Shown here in pieces: positions 25,269 through 37,479 of a stretch of 64,000 bases of DNA. Location of the stretch: contig NC_059268.1 of the NCBI RefSeq assembly GCF_017591435.1, positions 18,701,684 through 18,765,683 on the forward strand. Reading direction: 5' to 3'. Numbering within the stretch: position 1 is the first letter of the stretch; every line of letters begins with the position of its first letter. Both the position numbers and the translations under genes were made by a program. Source of the stretch: Portunus trituberculatus (Eukaryota > Arthropoda > Malacostraca > Decapoda > Portunidae). The notes beneath the pieces were generated by a model that did not search any database, was not told the DNA's origin, and worked only from the letters and a program-made list of their open reading frames with translations.

Positions 25269-25589
25269 ATAGTAGGTTTAAATCTTGGAATCTCTAACTA
25301 TGATCCTCCTTTAATAATACTATACTGTATATTAAAGCTTCAGTAAATTGGATCATTTGGGGATAATACCTCTCGAGTTACACGCTTATCAGAATGACTC
25401 AAAGAAGTGTAAATCTGTCCATTTATCTATGGGTGGATAAACTTTAGTCATCAAGTGATTATTGAGAAATTTCTAGGTATATAAAAGCTGTGTGTAGTTT
25501 AGAGATCAAGTGTGAAATATCCTTCCATTCAGAGAGGATTATTAAGCGTTTAACGGCGGAAGCTTGCGTGCCTGCGTGGGTGGTAGTTT

Positions 25590-26014
25590 TTTACCTCTTC
25601 AGTACCATAACGCATTTCCATATTCATTCTGTTTACTATCTGATGATTTTGTACAGCTTCAGAAACTTATGTGGGGGGATTAGAATAGTGAAGACTGTGA
25701 CCATTAACCCCTTCAGTACTGAGACGCATTTTTACCTTAATTATTTGGGTATGATTAGATGATTTTATTTGCATTAGGAAGGGTCTGTGGAGGTAAGAAG
25801 ATTAATGGCTAGAGCCTTTACTATTTTAATCTCTACACAAGTTTCTGAAGCTGTATAAAATCACCAAACTAAGCAGAGTGAATATGAAAACGTGGCATGG
25901 TACTGAAGGAGTTAATCTTCTGAACTCCTTAGACCCTTGCTAATGTCAGTGAAATGATCTAATCCTGCACAAAACTCCAGGTACAAAAATGTGTCCCAGT
26001 ATTGAAGAGGTTAA
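25590..26014 (+). mobile_element. TTAA-flanked MITE, copy 4 (outer copy, interrupted)
   Basis: The element begins at a mutated TTTA and CCTCTTCAGTACCATAACGC and ends GTCCCAGTATTGAAGAGG plus TTAA. It is split at its internal CCATTAATCTTCTGA word by a second, oppositely oriented copy (25704-25915). Outer parts are 25590-25703 and 25916-26014. Confidence 0.88.
25704..25915 (-). mobile_element. TTAA-flanked MITE, copy 5 (nested inside copy 4)
   Basis: Complete element with perfect TTAA on both sides. Left terminus CCCCTTCAGTACTGAGACGC, right terminus GGCATGGTACTGAAGGAG, 204 bp between the TTAA copies. Removing it with one TTAA restores the outer element's CCATTAATCTTCTGA word, so TTAA is shown directly to be the target-site duplication. 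Confidence 0.92.
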
Positions 26015-26351
26015 TAACGCTATTCGGATTCTGACTGAAAACCTGATATGATATACATCCGGGTGTTATGTGTGGTGTACGAGACTCCTAAGGCATTGAG
26101 TTGTGCGATATCTGAGCTCCATACGGTATACATAATGTGAGTGAAGGTAATATGAACTGGCAGTGCAAGTGTTAATGTTACCGTGACATCTGAATAACTA
26201 CGAGTATAAACAATTGTACCGAGCGAAAATAAAAGTGAGATGAGAGAAAAAAATTAACTGTTCTTTACGCTTCCAACAGTGTCTTAACATGTTGTACTTT
26301 GAATTTAGAGTACACTACTTTACACAGGTTACGTAAAAGAGATAGATAAAT

Positions 26352-26596
<245 letters not shown>

Positions 26597-27362
26597 TCAT
26601 TATGCCAGATATTGCTCTCACACCACCGCTGGGTTGAACATTAATAGCACCTGCCGTACATTAAAGCTACCACAATCAGACTTGTTCCCAGCCAATAACA
26701 TGCGTCCCTCACCAGGCCGTCAGTTACCGAGTGGGTGTACTGTACTACTTTGTGTTAGCGACTATTCCAGGTGAAAAAGTGCATCATATAGAGTATAAAA
26801 AGCCTCCATCAGGGGAATCCTACATTAAAATATTCTACTGCGTTCACTATAGCTTGATTTTTTCGCTAAAACGTCCATTATTTTATTTCCCGTTTGGTAG
26901 ATCATCATTAATTTCTGTTGCGGCGTGAGTGGATTTTAAGCTCCATTTTATTCATTTTTTGTCAGTGGATAGTACATTGTTGGGTGTCACGGGTGATGTA
27001 TCAGTAGGGAGGGAATAATTGTATGTAAACAGACTTGCGTTGTATTGGAGGTGGGGAAGAGGGTGAGGGGAGAGAGGGTTGTCATGAGATAGCCGTGTGT
27101 CATTGTTTTCCACCCCACTGCCGTCCGCCCTCCCTCCTTCCCCTCCCCGTCTCCTCCCCGTGCTCCTCTCCCTCCTCATCAGTCATCGCCGTGAGGTCTG
27201 ATTTATTTCACGTGTTTGCCAGTGAAGGTTGTAATGTGTGGTGGGTTTTACTGTTAATTTGTTGTGTTTCCCGTGACTTGTTATTGATATTGTTGTTGTT
27301 ATGGATGTCAGTGTTATTATTCTTCTGATTCTTCTAATTCTTCTTCTCCCGCAGGTCTCAAT

Positions 27363-27430
27363 GTTTGTATCACCACCGCCACCACCACCACCATCACCAC
27401 CACCGCCGCCGCTGCCATCACCACCACCAC
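27363..27430. repeat. CCA/CCG-rich trinucleotide stretch
   Basis: Imperfect CCA/CCG/TCA triplets. Confidence 0.85.
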
Positions 27431-27507
27431 GTGTGTCTGCTTATTCTCAGCCAGTCTTGCTGTTCAAAGGTAAAGTGACGATATTTCACTCTTGTTTTGC
27501 TCTTGTT

Positions 27508-27716
27508 TTAACTCTTTCAATACAATGACGTGTTTTCATATTCTGGTGACTATTTGGTGAATTTTTACTGCTTCAGAAACTCATGAGGGAATTAAAATAG
27601 TGATGACTGTGGCCATTAATCTTCTGCCCTCTATAGACCCTTCCTAATGCTAATAAGATGATCCAATCGTACACAAGAATTAATGTAAAAATGCGTCCCA
27701 GTGCTGGAGGGACTAA
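27508..27716 (+). mobile_element. TTAA-flanked MITE, copy 6
   Basis: Left TTAA plus CTCTTTCAATACAATGACG; right GCGTCCCAGTGCTGGAGGGA plus CTAA. Internal CTGTGGCCATTAATCTTCTG and TAGACCCTTCCTAATG are intact. It is more diverged at the termini than the nested copy. Confidence 0.85.
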
Positions 27717-27802
27717 CCACCTGGGAGCGGTAACACGACACGTTCTGCTTCATTTCAGTAACTCTTGGCAATTTTTGCAGAAATAAAAACTACTGGATTA
27801 AA

Positions 27803-28102
27803 TTTTTCGATCCCTCTTGTTGTCAGTGGTGCCTTTTGAAAATTTGTTTAATCCCTGGAATACCACGACGCATTTCCATATTCATTCTTGTTCCTATTTG
27901 ATGATTTTATACAGCTTCAGAAACTTATTTTGGGGATTGAAATAGTGAAGAATCTGGCCTTTAATCTTTTGACCTCCATAGACCGTTTCTAATGTCAGTA
28001 AAATAGTCTAATCGTAAACAAATCTCAAGGTAAAACGTGTCACAGTATTGAAGATTTTCGATCACTCCTATTATCAGTGATGTCTTTTAAAAGTTTGTTT
28101 AA
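27803..28102. repeat. Tandem duplication around MITE copy 7
   Basis: The ~50-bp segment TTTTTCGATCCCTC...TTTGTTTAA (27803-27851) before the MITE recurs after it (28053-28102) with about 8 differences. Confidence 0.8.
27848..28057 (+). mobile_element. TTAA-flanked MITE, copy 7
   Basis: Left TTAA plus TCCCTGGAATACCACGACGC; right end decayed (CACAGTATTGAAGATTTT, TTAA lost). It lies inside a ~250-bp tandem duplication whose 50-bp flank recurs after it. Confidence 0.82.
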
Positions 28103-28522
28103 CGTAGGGAGAGGTTGAGCATTTAGTTGAACGGTTCACTTTTATTTTTCACCTTTTAAACGCACGCGACACAGTATTTTCCTTTGGCAGCTGCTGGAGG
28201 GGACGAAGTGCTGGCAGTGGGAAGTTTTGTATCCAGTGGTCGTGTTAAAGCGTTGACTGTTTAGTTCATTGTGGGACCCTGACATGGTCTCCCTCTATAA
28301 ATTTGTTAGGAAGCTCTGTGGCAACTAATATTCTTCTTCAGCGTGTTTTTTGTACATGAATTGATCAACTCTACGTGTTTTGGTGTGAATCGTCCTTGTA
28401 TTAATTTTTGAGGAAGATAAAAAGAATAAATTAAGGTGTTCTAGAGTTTCTGGAGGTCACGCTTCGTTTTCTCCGGTTTCTTCAGGTCAAGTTTAGCTCT
28501 GTCATGTCTTCAGTTATGAAAC

Positions 28523-28704
28523 TTAACTCCTTCAGTACCGTGACGTGATTTTATAAAGCTTCAGACTCTTATGTGGGGGATTAAAAAGCGAAGACTGTGG
28601 CTGTTTATCTTCTGACCTCCATAGACCCTTCGTAATGTCAATGAAATGGTCTAATCGTGCACAAATCTCAAGGTAAAAATGTGTTCCAGTATTAAAGGGG
28701 TTTG
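28523..28704 (+). mobile_element. TTAA-flanked MITE, copy 8, internally deleted
   Basis: TTAA plus CTCCTTCAGTACCGTGACGT, then a ~30-bp deletion that removes the CCATATTCATTCTGCTTAC block. The body is otherwise intact and the right end is GTTCCAGTATTAAAGGGG with the TTAA mutated. Confidence 0.82.
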
Positions 28705-29085
28705 CATGAAGATGTACAAAGATATAATCGACACTACTGCTCACAATGTCGATGAATAAGTGTTAGCTGCCAAGTAAACTGAATATTAAAAACTGTTTCT
28801 CAAATGGACTGGCAAATGAATGGTATAGACTCATTAAGCACAGAAAAAAAAGATGGATATTGCTAGAAAAAAAAAATGTAGGTGTGTTTTATGAAGTATC
28901 TGAAGGAATTATACATATTTCCTTGTTTTTCTTAAGTTCGTGTGTATAAAGCAGTCATCGCTTATTTGGTCTTACGAGCGAGCGACCACAAGCCTTAATG
29001 ACAACCAGGCGACCATTACAACACAGCCACACGAAGACTTAACACGATTACACTTCAAGAGATACAAGGACTACATGAACTGACG

Positions 29086-29195
<110 letters not shown>

Positions 29196-29219
29196 GACAG
29201 AGCAAATGACATGTTACCG

Positions 29220-29325
29220 GCTGCGTTTTGTGTTAATTAAGAAACGCGGCCCTTGGGAATGAAAAAATAATCAGATTCAAATGTATTTCCGCCTAATGAC
29301 TTAATTAATTAGGGCAAAAGGAGCT
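29220..29325. promoter_or_regulatory. Candidate homeodomain-site-rich island
   Basis: In ~100 bp of non-repetitive DNA there are TTAATTAA, AATAATCAGATT, CCTAATGAC and TTAATTAATTAG, all TAAT-core homeodomain-type words. Only motif clustering supports this. Confidence 0.25.
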
Positions 29326-29555
29326 GCAGCGTCCACTACTGTAATCATAGGCGGATATCTGACACAGTTACGTAGTGGGCAAAACAAACGGTACAGTACC
29401 AATTACCGGTTGTTATTCCTCCTCGTAACCAAGTTGTGGAAATGCAGTTTTTGGAGAGCCAAGGACTGGTACTGTTCGTTAAAGTACAAGTCGTTAGTGT
29501 GCTCCTGCTATCGTTGGTTTGAGAGGATGTTTGTTGTTACCGTAAAACAATGGTG

Positions 29556-29559
<4 letters not shown>

Positions 29560-29617
<58 letters not shown>
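29560..29617. repeat. (GA)29 microsatellite
   Basis: Clean tract. Confidence 0.95.
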
Positions 29618-29619
<2 letters not shown>

Positions 29620-29902
29620 GAGACTAAAAAGAGAAAGGAAGAAAACTGGAATCTGGGCATGGAAAGGTCATACTGTTTGTGGGAGTGACAATAGATGGAC
29701 AGTTTGTCTGACAGAATGACAGTCCACGGGTAGAAATCGGAACTGGGGCAGACAGAGGACAGGACGAAGAGACGAGATTAGGAAAGTTCCGGGAGTGAAT
29801 TGGAACAGCAACGAACAGCAGAGATGTGTGGAGGAAGTTGTGAAGAGCCTTTGTCTACAGTGGACCAGTGATATCCGTCAGTGATGATTGATAATTATGG
29901 AT

Positions 29903-30058
<156 letters not shown>

Positions 30059-30119
30059 AAAAGTTGAATAGCCAAAGGAAAGGACTGACAAATATAACCA
30101 ACTAAAGAGAAAAATAAGG

Positions 30120-30230
<111 letters not shown>

Positions 30231-31011
30231 AAGCACTTTCAATAAACCTCGGAATGAAAACTTGGATCGTCACTGTGAACATTTCTCTGATGAAGGCGAA
30301 GGCTGCAGCTTATATCCTGTATCCTGAAGTGAGGGAGGGCGGTGCGTAGGTGGAGGGAGGAGGTAGGAGGGAGAGTTAAGGTCAAGGTGAGTCAGGTTAC
30401 GTAGTGTGTTGTAATAAATCCTAAAATTGTCCTGCGGTTGATGTAAATAATGATTATTCCTGTATGATTTCATGATTAAACTCTGTAACTCTTATTCTCA
30501 TTTGGTTTATTTATGTGTGTGATGGAATTTTATGTGTGAATTTCTTGTCGCTTGCTAATTTCGTAGTTTTAAACGCATAATTTTACGGATGTTTTTTTTT
30601 TATTTTATTTCCGTTGTATATCTCGGGCAGCGCTAGTATAAATTTGTCTTTTCTAATTTATCTTCATTCATTTATTATTAGCACAAGTTTTTGTCGTAAT
30701 ATTTCATGCATGTTTGTTTTCTGTTCCTTGTTCTTTTCTCACCATCGTATCCCTGCTTCATCCTTCCCTTTTCCTCAACATTCCCTCCTTCCCCCCCTCT
30801 ACCTCTTCCTTCCGCCGCTATTCCGTTGTTCCTCCCTTCCTCTAAACGTCCTCAACTCCTCACACTTTCCTCCTTCCTCCCCATTCCTCTCACCCTCCCC
30901 TACTTCGATGAGGCCTAGCAAGACATTCCAGGTGAAGTGTGGGGCAGGTAATTGGTGCAAAGGACCAGGTATTACCATGCGGAGAGCGAGCGAAAAGTTG
31001 GGGCTGGCCAG

Positions 31012-31014
<3 letters not shown>

Positions 31015-31082
<68 letters not shown>

Positions 31083-31115
31083 ACCCACCCACTCACGCAC
31101 TTACCGCCTCTCCTC

Positions 31116-31201
<86 letters not shown>
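31015..31201. repeat. (GA)32 and (CA)41
   Basis: GA tract at 31015-31079 and CA tract at 31120-31201 with a 40-bp spacer. Confidence 0.95.
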
Positions 31202-31202
<1 letters not shown>

Positions 31203-31329
31203 GACGGAGAGAGCCAAGCCAATTCCAGACCCAGGCGACGTGAACCTCAGGAGGGCACAGCTTCGTCAGGCACTGAGGGTCATGGTGCGCCTGTGTCCAC
31301 TCCCTGTTAACTCCCTGTTTTGGCTTCCG

Positions 31330-32275
31330 AAGGAGGAGGAGGAGGAGGAGGAGATTGATAGTGGGTGTGATTAGGAGAGTATTTCGAATCGGCATAGTGA
31401 TGAAAAAATCTAGAAAGAAAAGATAAGAAAATGAGAAAGAAGGAAGAAAAAGAAGACAGTGATGAAGAAGGAAGGAAAAGATGAAAGGAAAGGACAAAGA
31501 GAAAAGAGGGAATGAGAAAGAAAAAATTGCATTAAGACAGTGATGAAAGGAGGAGGAAATAATAGTAAGAATGTAGAAGGAGGAAAACGAAATGATGGCT
31601 GGACGTGGAGAGAAGGAAAGAAAAGAAAGAAAAGATTGTGCTGAGAAAAAATGCATAAAGAAGAAGGATGAAAAAGTGATAGGAATACAAGCGGAGGAAG
31701 AGGGATATGTAGAGAACGATGGTGGCGATGATGATGATGGAACGGCAAGAAATGGATGCGAAAGGAGAAGGAAGGAGGGACAAGAAGGAAGAAGGATTAG
31801 ATAAAGATGGAGGAAGAATACAAGGGAAATGTGGTGGGAGAAGAAGAGGGAAGAGGAGGAGGAGGAGGAGGAGGAGGAGGAGGAGGAGGAGGAGGAGGAT
31901 AACGACGACGATAATGATAAGAAGATTGGCTGAAGAAAAGAATATAAGGATAAAGAGACAGACAGTGAGATGGGAAGCTTTGGCTGGGAAGAATAGCTAA
32001 GATTTAAAAGAGGCGGAAGAAAAGTCGAACGAGGTGAGGACGAGAATAAGAAAGAGAAAAAAGAGAAGAGAAGAATTAAGAGAAAGAGACTGACGATGAA
32101 ATAGGAAGCAGGTTTAAGTATAAGATTTAAAACAAGTGGAAGAAAAGTCGACATGGGTGAGATGGAGTGAAAGAAAGAGGAGGAGGAGGAGGAGGAGGAG
32201 GAGGAGGAGGAGGAGGAGGAGGAGGAGGAGGAGGAGGAGGAGGAGGAGGAGGAGGAGGAGGTGGTAGTGGTGGTG
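31330..32275. repeat. Polypurine domain with GGA arrays
   Basis: Plus strand is overwhelmingly A/G for ~940 bp, with (GGA)n at 31333-31355, 31850-31900 and 32176-32262. The 353-codon frame on the minus strand (31093-32154) is its poly-S/L/F translation, not a gene. Confidence 0.88.
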
Positions 32276-32921
32276 AAGGCCAGTAATCCACCTTTAACCG
32301 ATGCATTACCTCCGTCGCCGCCCGTCGGACACAGGCCCCGTGAGATACCTTGACAAAAGCACCTTGAAGCGCATCACACTTTTATTTCTCGGGGAACAGT
32401 TCACTCTGGTGCCTTTTGTACGTGTGTGTGTGTTTGTGGATGGACCATTTATCAATTTATTTATGGATCTTATACACTCCACCAGGTTTGTGGTGAATAA
32501 AATACCCATCTATGTGTAGAATCTAATAAAAAACAGTGATACACATGGAGGAGGTGAAGAGAAACAGAGAATATACTCACCTCCCTATACCTGTGTTTCT
32601 CTTCAGCTCCTCCTTCAACTTGTCTGAATGTCTGAACAAGTGATACAGATGGTAAAGAGGAAGCTAGAGAATAAAAAGGTAAAGGAAACTTGTCTCCAGG
32701 ATTGCGTTACGGTGGGATGGTGCGTCTAGTGTGTTTCTTGTGAGTAATGCGGCAAGATAACGTTTCGTCGTGGTTGTTCTGTGGATCTTCAAAGGCTCTC
32801 CTCAAGGCCTCTCTGTTCCTCAAGCCTCTAGTTAAAAAGTTTTTCTCCCCTACTTTTGTGAGTGGCGTGTGATTTGGAAGGAGTCTTGGTTTACTGTGAG
32901 TCCCTTAACCAGAGCCACAGT

Positions 32922-32923
<2 letters not shown>

Positions 32924-33014
<91 letters not shown>
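32924..33014. repeat. (TC)45 microsatellite
   Basis: Clean tract. Confidence 0.96.
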
Positions 33015-33016
<2 letters not shown>

Positions 33017-33719
33017 GACGTAGAGCCGGATATGAGCTACGTCTCTTTAATTATACAGAATTATGACATATTATCTCTTAGTGTATTTCCACAACACAAT
33101 TACAAGTTGGGTTACTTATTTAGGTCGGCAGATTTAATTTCATCCTTGCTACGGTGGGAGGGAAAACAAAGGCAGCGGAGTCGAGGCCTTCACACAAAGG
33201 TTCCCCGTTTTCTCTGCGTGATTTCTCCCTCCGTTTTCTTCCGTGTGCAGTGGGGTTGGTAAGACTAGCCCTCCCATTTATCGTTTTTGTTATTTTTTCA
33301 GTGGTTTTTAGGTGTATCGTATCGTCCCTCACTTGAGTTTGTACCCGCGTGTTTTGTGCAGTCAGATAATTTGTGTGGGTGATACGTCTGTTCTCCGTCA
33401 GTGGCTCTGTTCATAAAGTCTGATAAATGTCACGTCGCCAGTTGCCTTTCCTTGTTGTCTCTCCCTGCTTATCCCTGTCACTGCCTTTCCCGGTGTGCAT
33501 TATAGAATTCTGGCCGACCTCTTGAGTCTACTCGGATATTCTGTGTACATTTCTCTGTGTTTGCGACTTTTCTGCCACAGTGAATTTTTTTTTTTTTATG
33601 GAGTAGTCAGTAGTGTGTTGTGCTGCAAGACTCTCTGTGTCCGTCGAGCACTTCGTTATTGTAGCAAATTGTCAACAGGATGTCAACATCTCGCTGTGGC
33701 TTCCACCGGATAAGTAAGA

Positions 33720-34190
33720 TTAAGATGGAAGGAGACGGAGAAGAGAACGAGGCACAAGAAGACGAAGGAGACGAGAAGGAGAAGGAAGGAAAGGGAGCAT
33801 TGGGGACATTGATGAAAAAGAAAAATACGAAAGAGACGAGAAGGAAGAAGACGAAAAGGGAACTTAGGAAATTGAGGAAAAAGGAAAACACGGAGATTAG
33901 AAGGAAGAGGAAGGGGATGAAGCAAAGGAGAAAGATGATGAAGAAGAAAAATACGTGGAAGACGAGAAGGAAGAAGAGGGAAAGGGAACATAGGAAGAAA
34001 CTGACGAGGAAGGAAGATATGGAGACGAGAAGGAAGAGATGAAGCGCAAGAGAAAGTTGATGAAAAAAGGAATATGCGAAAGAGACGAGAAGGAAGACGA
34101 GGGAAAAGGAACTGGAAGAAATTGACGAAAGAAGGAAAATAAGAAGGTAAAAGTTAAGACAGAGGCGGAAGGAGAATGAAGGAGAATGAA
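33720..34190. repeat. Second polypurine domain
   Basis: GAGACGAGAAGGAAGA-type units recur with irregular spacing. The K/E/R-rich open frame (33680-34042 +) follows from composition. Confidence 0.8.
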
Positions 34191-34199
34191 CCTTCTCTC

Positions 34200-35130
34200 T
34201 GCATCCTTTATTGCGACACGAATCTTCCGCCAGCACGTTCAGAGGAGCCCGTCTCCCACGTAGCGCGGCGTCTTGGTCTCAACTATATATATTTCACGCT
34301 GACCCCGCCGACAACAAAAACATTAGTGGTCCTCCGTTCCCTCTAACATTAACATTACTTCCCCTTATTATCACCTGGATATGGATTGTATTATAGTTAT
34401 TGGCGCGGCTAATGGCGGGGAGGAAATAGCCAGTCAGGTATAAGGGAACAATATCCGTCGGGAAAGGAAGGAATCGTGCGGGAATAGCGGGTGGGTTTCT
34501 CACGGCCATGTACTCTTCCTGGGCTACGGGAGGCGCGCTGACGACTGATGTGTTGGTGAGCAGTGGAAGGGGAAATGAATGCTGCTTGCCTGACTTTTGC
34601 CTAGATAACATTCGCTCTCGGATTCTTGTCAGCACGTCCACTTTAGTATCACGATATCGCGCGCAGTGATGTTGGCAGCGTCGTATTTTCCATTGCCATC
34701 CACGGGTTTCTTTTTTTCTCGTATTTTTGCGGAAACTCTTTTATTTTCTTGATCTGACCCCGTAATCGTATTCCTGCCCTACCCTCTATCCTTCCCCTAT
34801 GCTGCCTCCTCTACAAAATCCCGTTTCTTGGTGTACAAAACACGAAATCGTAGCATCTTTTCACATAGGTTCATCTGTGAGTCTAATTCCTCGTTATAGT
34901 TTTCCAGTTGAAGGTTCCCTCTTGAAAGTTAAAGGAATAGTAACGACGACAACAACAGCAACAGCAACATCAGACGAAACGAACGACAACAGGATGACTA
35001 CAATGCGCCGCTGTGTTCGTGCTGGCCGCCTGTGCTCCCTTCTATTCCTCCCGTGCCTCCAGCCCTATACCTGAACGGCGGTGTCTTTTTCCTGGACGTC
35101 GGTTGTGTTACGTGAGGGGAAGGAAGGAAC
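34200..35130. other. Unique-looking sequence, no gene recognised
   Basis: More GC-balanced DNA. The minus-strand open frame at 34294-34641 lacks recognisable motifs. Confidence 0.5.
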
Positions 35131-35137
35131 GCTGTCT

Positions 35138-35201
<64 letters not shown>
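35138..35201. repeat. (GT)32 microsatellite
   Basis: Clean tract. Confidence 0.95.
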
Positions 35202-35203
<2 letters not shown>

Positions 35204-35339
35204 CCAGGGATACGGATAGAGTGCACGAGTCGAGATGGGGTGATAGGATGTTGTGTCTGGTTGAAGTGAAATTTCTAAGCGAGAACTGTACGGACCCTGC
35301 ACTTCGTGTTCGTCCTCTTTTTTTTTTTTCCCGCCCTTT

Positions 35340-35417
35340 ACCACCACCACCACCACCTCCTCCTCCTCCTCCTCCTCCTCCTCCTCCTCCTCCTCCTCCT
35401 CCTCCTCCTCCTCCTCC
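35340..35417. repeat. (CCA)6-(CCT)20 array
   Basis: CCA units switch to CCT at about 35358. Confidence 0.94.
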
Positions 35418-35449
35418 TTCCCGTCCGGTCTTTTTTCAGCCTTTATCAC

Positions 35450-36110
35450 TCAAATAACCTTTAACTTAACTTGTACTGACGAGGAACGCCACACATTATT
35501 CAGCAGGAAATCGTATACAAGACTAAGGAGGAATATAGAACAGGATCAATTGGATGAGGGACAAATAAGATTAACATTGTACCGAAGGCTCCACCCGTAG
35601 TCATCCATTCCGGGAAAGCTCAACACGCCTGAATAACCCAAGGTGTTTATGTAATGCATCCGGAACACTAGTGAGCGTGTGAGTTTGTTGAGGTGGCTGT
35701 GAGAATACTCCGCTTCATACTCGGTTTCCTGAAGTACCTGAGGTGCTGCCGCAGCGCCGTCACCTTGTGTGGAAAGATACACTCACCTGGTATACTCGCT
35801 TGGCAAAGATCTAACAGGGGAAATTAATTATGTACTCTATCCTTCCGCCTTACACCTGCCCACGTAACTTTATCTCAGCACACATTAGCGTCTGTTTGAC
35901 CTTTGCTCCTTCGCGCTGTGTTACTTGTATTTCTCTTGGGGTTGGTACACGCCGCAGTTGTTAGTGTGTGCAGCAAAATGATCTCGCTTTGCCCTTTTGT
36001 CATGTTTTCTTATGGTGTGAATGTAATTGTACGGTAAATGTTGACCTTTGCGCTTGGTCTCTTAGAAAATCAATAAAATGCTTTGGAATGGGATTGACGA
36101 GTGTGGTTGT
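35450..36110. other. Unique-looking sequence, no gene recognised
   Basis: The minus-strand open frame at 35546-35782 (78 aa) is not simple repeat, but I recognise no family in it. Confidence 0.45.
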
Positions 36111-36113
36111 CAG

Positions 36114-36178
36114 GAGAGAGAGAGAGAGAGTGAGAGGGTGAGGGAGAGGGAAAGAAAGAAGGAAGGGGTGAGGAAGAG

Positions 36179-36249
<71 letters not shown>

Positions 36250-36277
36250 AGAAACGAAACTTATAAGGACTGTTAAC
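36114..36277. repeat. (GA)n with conserved 32-bp flank
   Basis: GA-rich sequence, then (GA)30 (36183-36245), then TTTGAGAAACGAAACTTATA and AGGACTGTTAAC. That flank matches, inverted, the sequence before the CT tract at 40.5 kb. Confidence 0.9.
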
Positions 36278-36318
36278 ACTAAAGGGAGAGGAAGAGGTAG
36301 AGTCAATTTTAGGCACCC

Positions 36319-36940
36319 AACACATCGCTTATTTGCTTTATGTTCAAATCACTCTTGCTCAAAACTTCGCGGGAGCCCAAATGCTGTGATGTGTACCGTT
36401 GGATAGAAAGTCTCATTATAGGTTCAGTGGCATGTAATCTCTCTTATTGAGACGAAAAAATTGGTAAGAAGTGCAGAAAACTGACGGTCGGTTTACAAAA
36501 AGTTTAATATATTTTGCGCATGTGCATTAGTGTTTTTTTTTTTTTTAATTTGACATGGTTTTCGTTATAAGTTTTATCAATCTTATTACCCACAAAATTT
36601 GAGCTTTATAAGTTCATTAGTTGAGAAGTTGGCAATATCAGGGACCGCGTACATCGCACACTTGCCTAATATTCAAATGACTCTAGCTTAAAACTTTGCG
36701 AGAGCTCAATGGTGGTGCAATATACCGATGTATAGAAAATTTAGTTCTGCTTTCAGTGGCATCAGTTCGCTCTCGTTGAAGCAAAAGAAAGTTGGTGAAA
36801 ATTACAGAAAAGTTACAATCTTTTTACAGAACGCATTGTATTTTTCTCAGTGTTGTTAATTTGACATGCTTTTTCATTATAGCTTATATTACTCTTATTA
36901 CCAACAAAATCTGAGGATGGGTCAGTTAATTAATCAAATC
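36319..36940. repeat. Diverged ~325-bp tandem duplication
   Basis: Unit 1 (36319-36640) and unit 2 (36647-36940) share, in the same order, TTCAAATGAC/CTC, AAAACTT.GCG.GAGC, TTCAGTGGCAT, AAAGTTGGT..A, TTAATTTGACATG.TTTTC and ATTACC.ACAAAAT. Divergence is roughly a quarter to a third. Confidence 0.82.
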
Positions 36941-37219
36941 GTTGGATCGCTCAAAATAAAAGAACAACCTCCATAATAAATTTCGCATCGCCTGCAATGA
37001 AATGTTTCTTCACTTGATAATTCTTTGAGTGTTTTGTGTGTAGCGACTGCAGAATCTCAGTGAACTATTGATGATGGAATAAAAAATGGTGACGCAGCGA
37101 AATATCATCGGGGTTTTAATTCAGAGTGACGTTATCGCCCTGACGTAGATAAGAATTGTAATCGAACTTGAGCACACACGAGAAGCTCAACTCAATGACA
37201 TCCACCTACCCCAACCATT

Positions 37220-37224
<5 letters not shown>

Positions 37225-37252
<28 letters not shown>
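37225..37252. repeat. (CA)14 microsatellite
   Basis: Short clean tract. Confidence 0.9.
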
Positions 37253-37255
<3 letters not shown>

Positions 37256-37479
37256 TTGTTCTAGCTTTAGATATCTTCGATCTGGTGAACTGTGTATTGT
37301 GATATATAATAAATGAGAAAGATTAAATAATGCGGAGTCTCGAAGATATATGTTATAGTTCTTGCACGAGATAATATTGAGGACGGAATATCATATGTGA
37401 AGTGCAAACACCAAGAAAATTTCGCGCTGTCGTATTTCAGTCAGGACGTGAAAAAATAAATCAGAAATCTCTTGTGATA

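Noticed and set aside
31093..32154. 353-codon minus-strand open frame rich in S, L and F
   Set aside because: It is the complement of a polypurine domain plus a CA tract; the openness is explained by the lack of stop codons in T/C-rich DNA.
33680..34042. 120-codon K/E/R-rich frame that could look like a nuclear or coiled-coil protein
   Set aside because: Composition follows the polypurine domain; no motif, and similar purine DNA nearby has stops.
35546..35782. 78-codon minus-strand frame considered as another exon of the same gene
   Set aside because: It is not simple repeat, but nothing in it resembles the cholinesterase fold, and its boundaries are not convincing splice sites.
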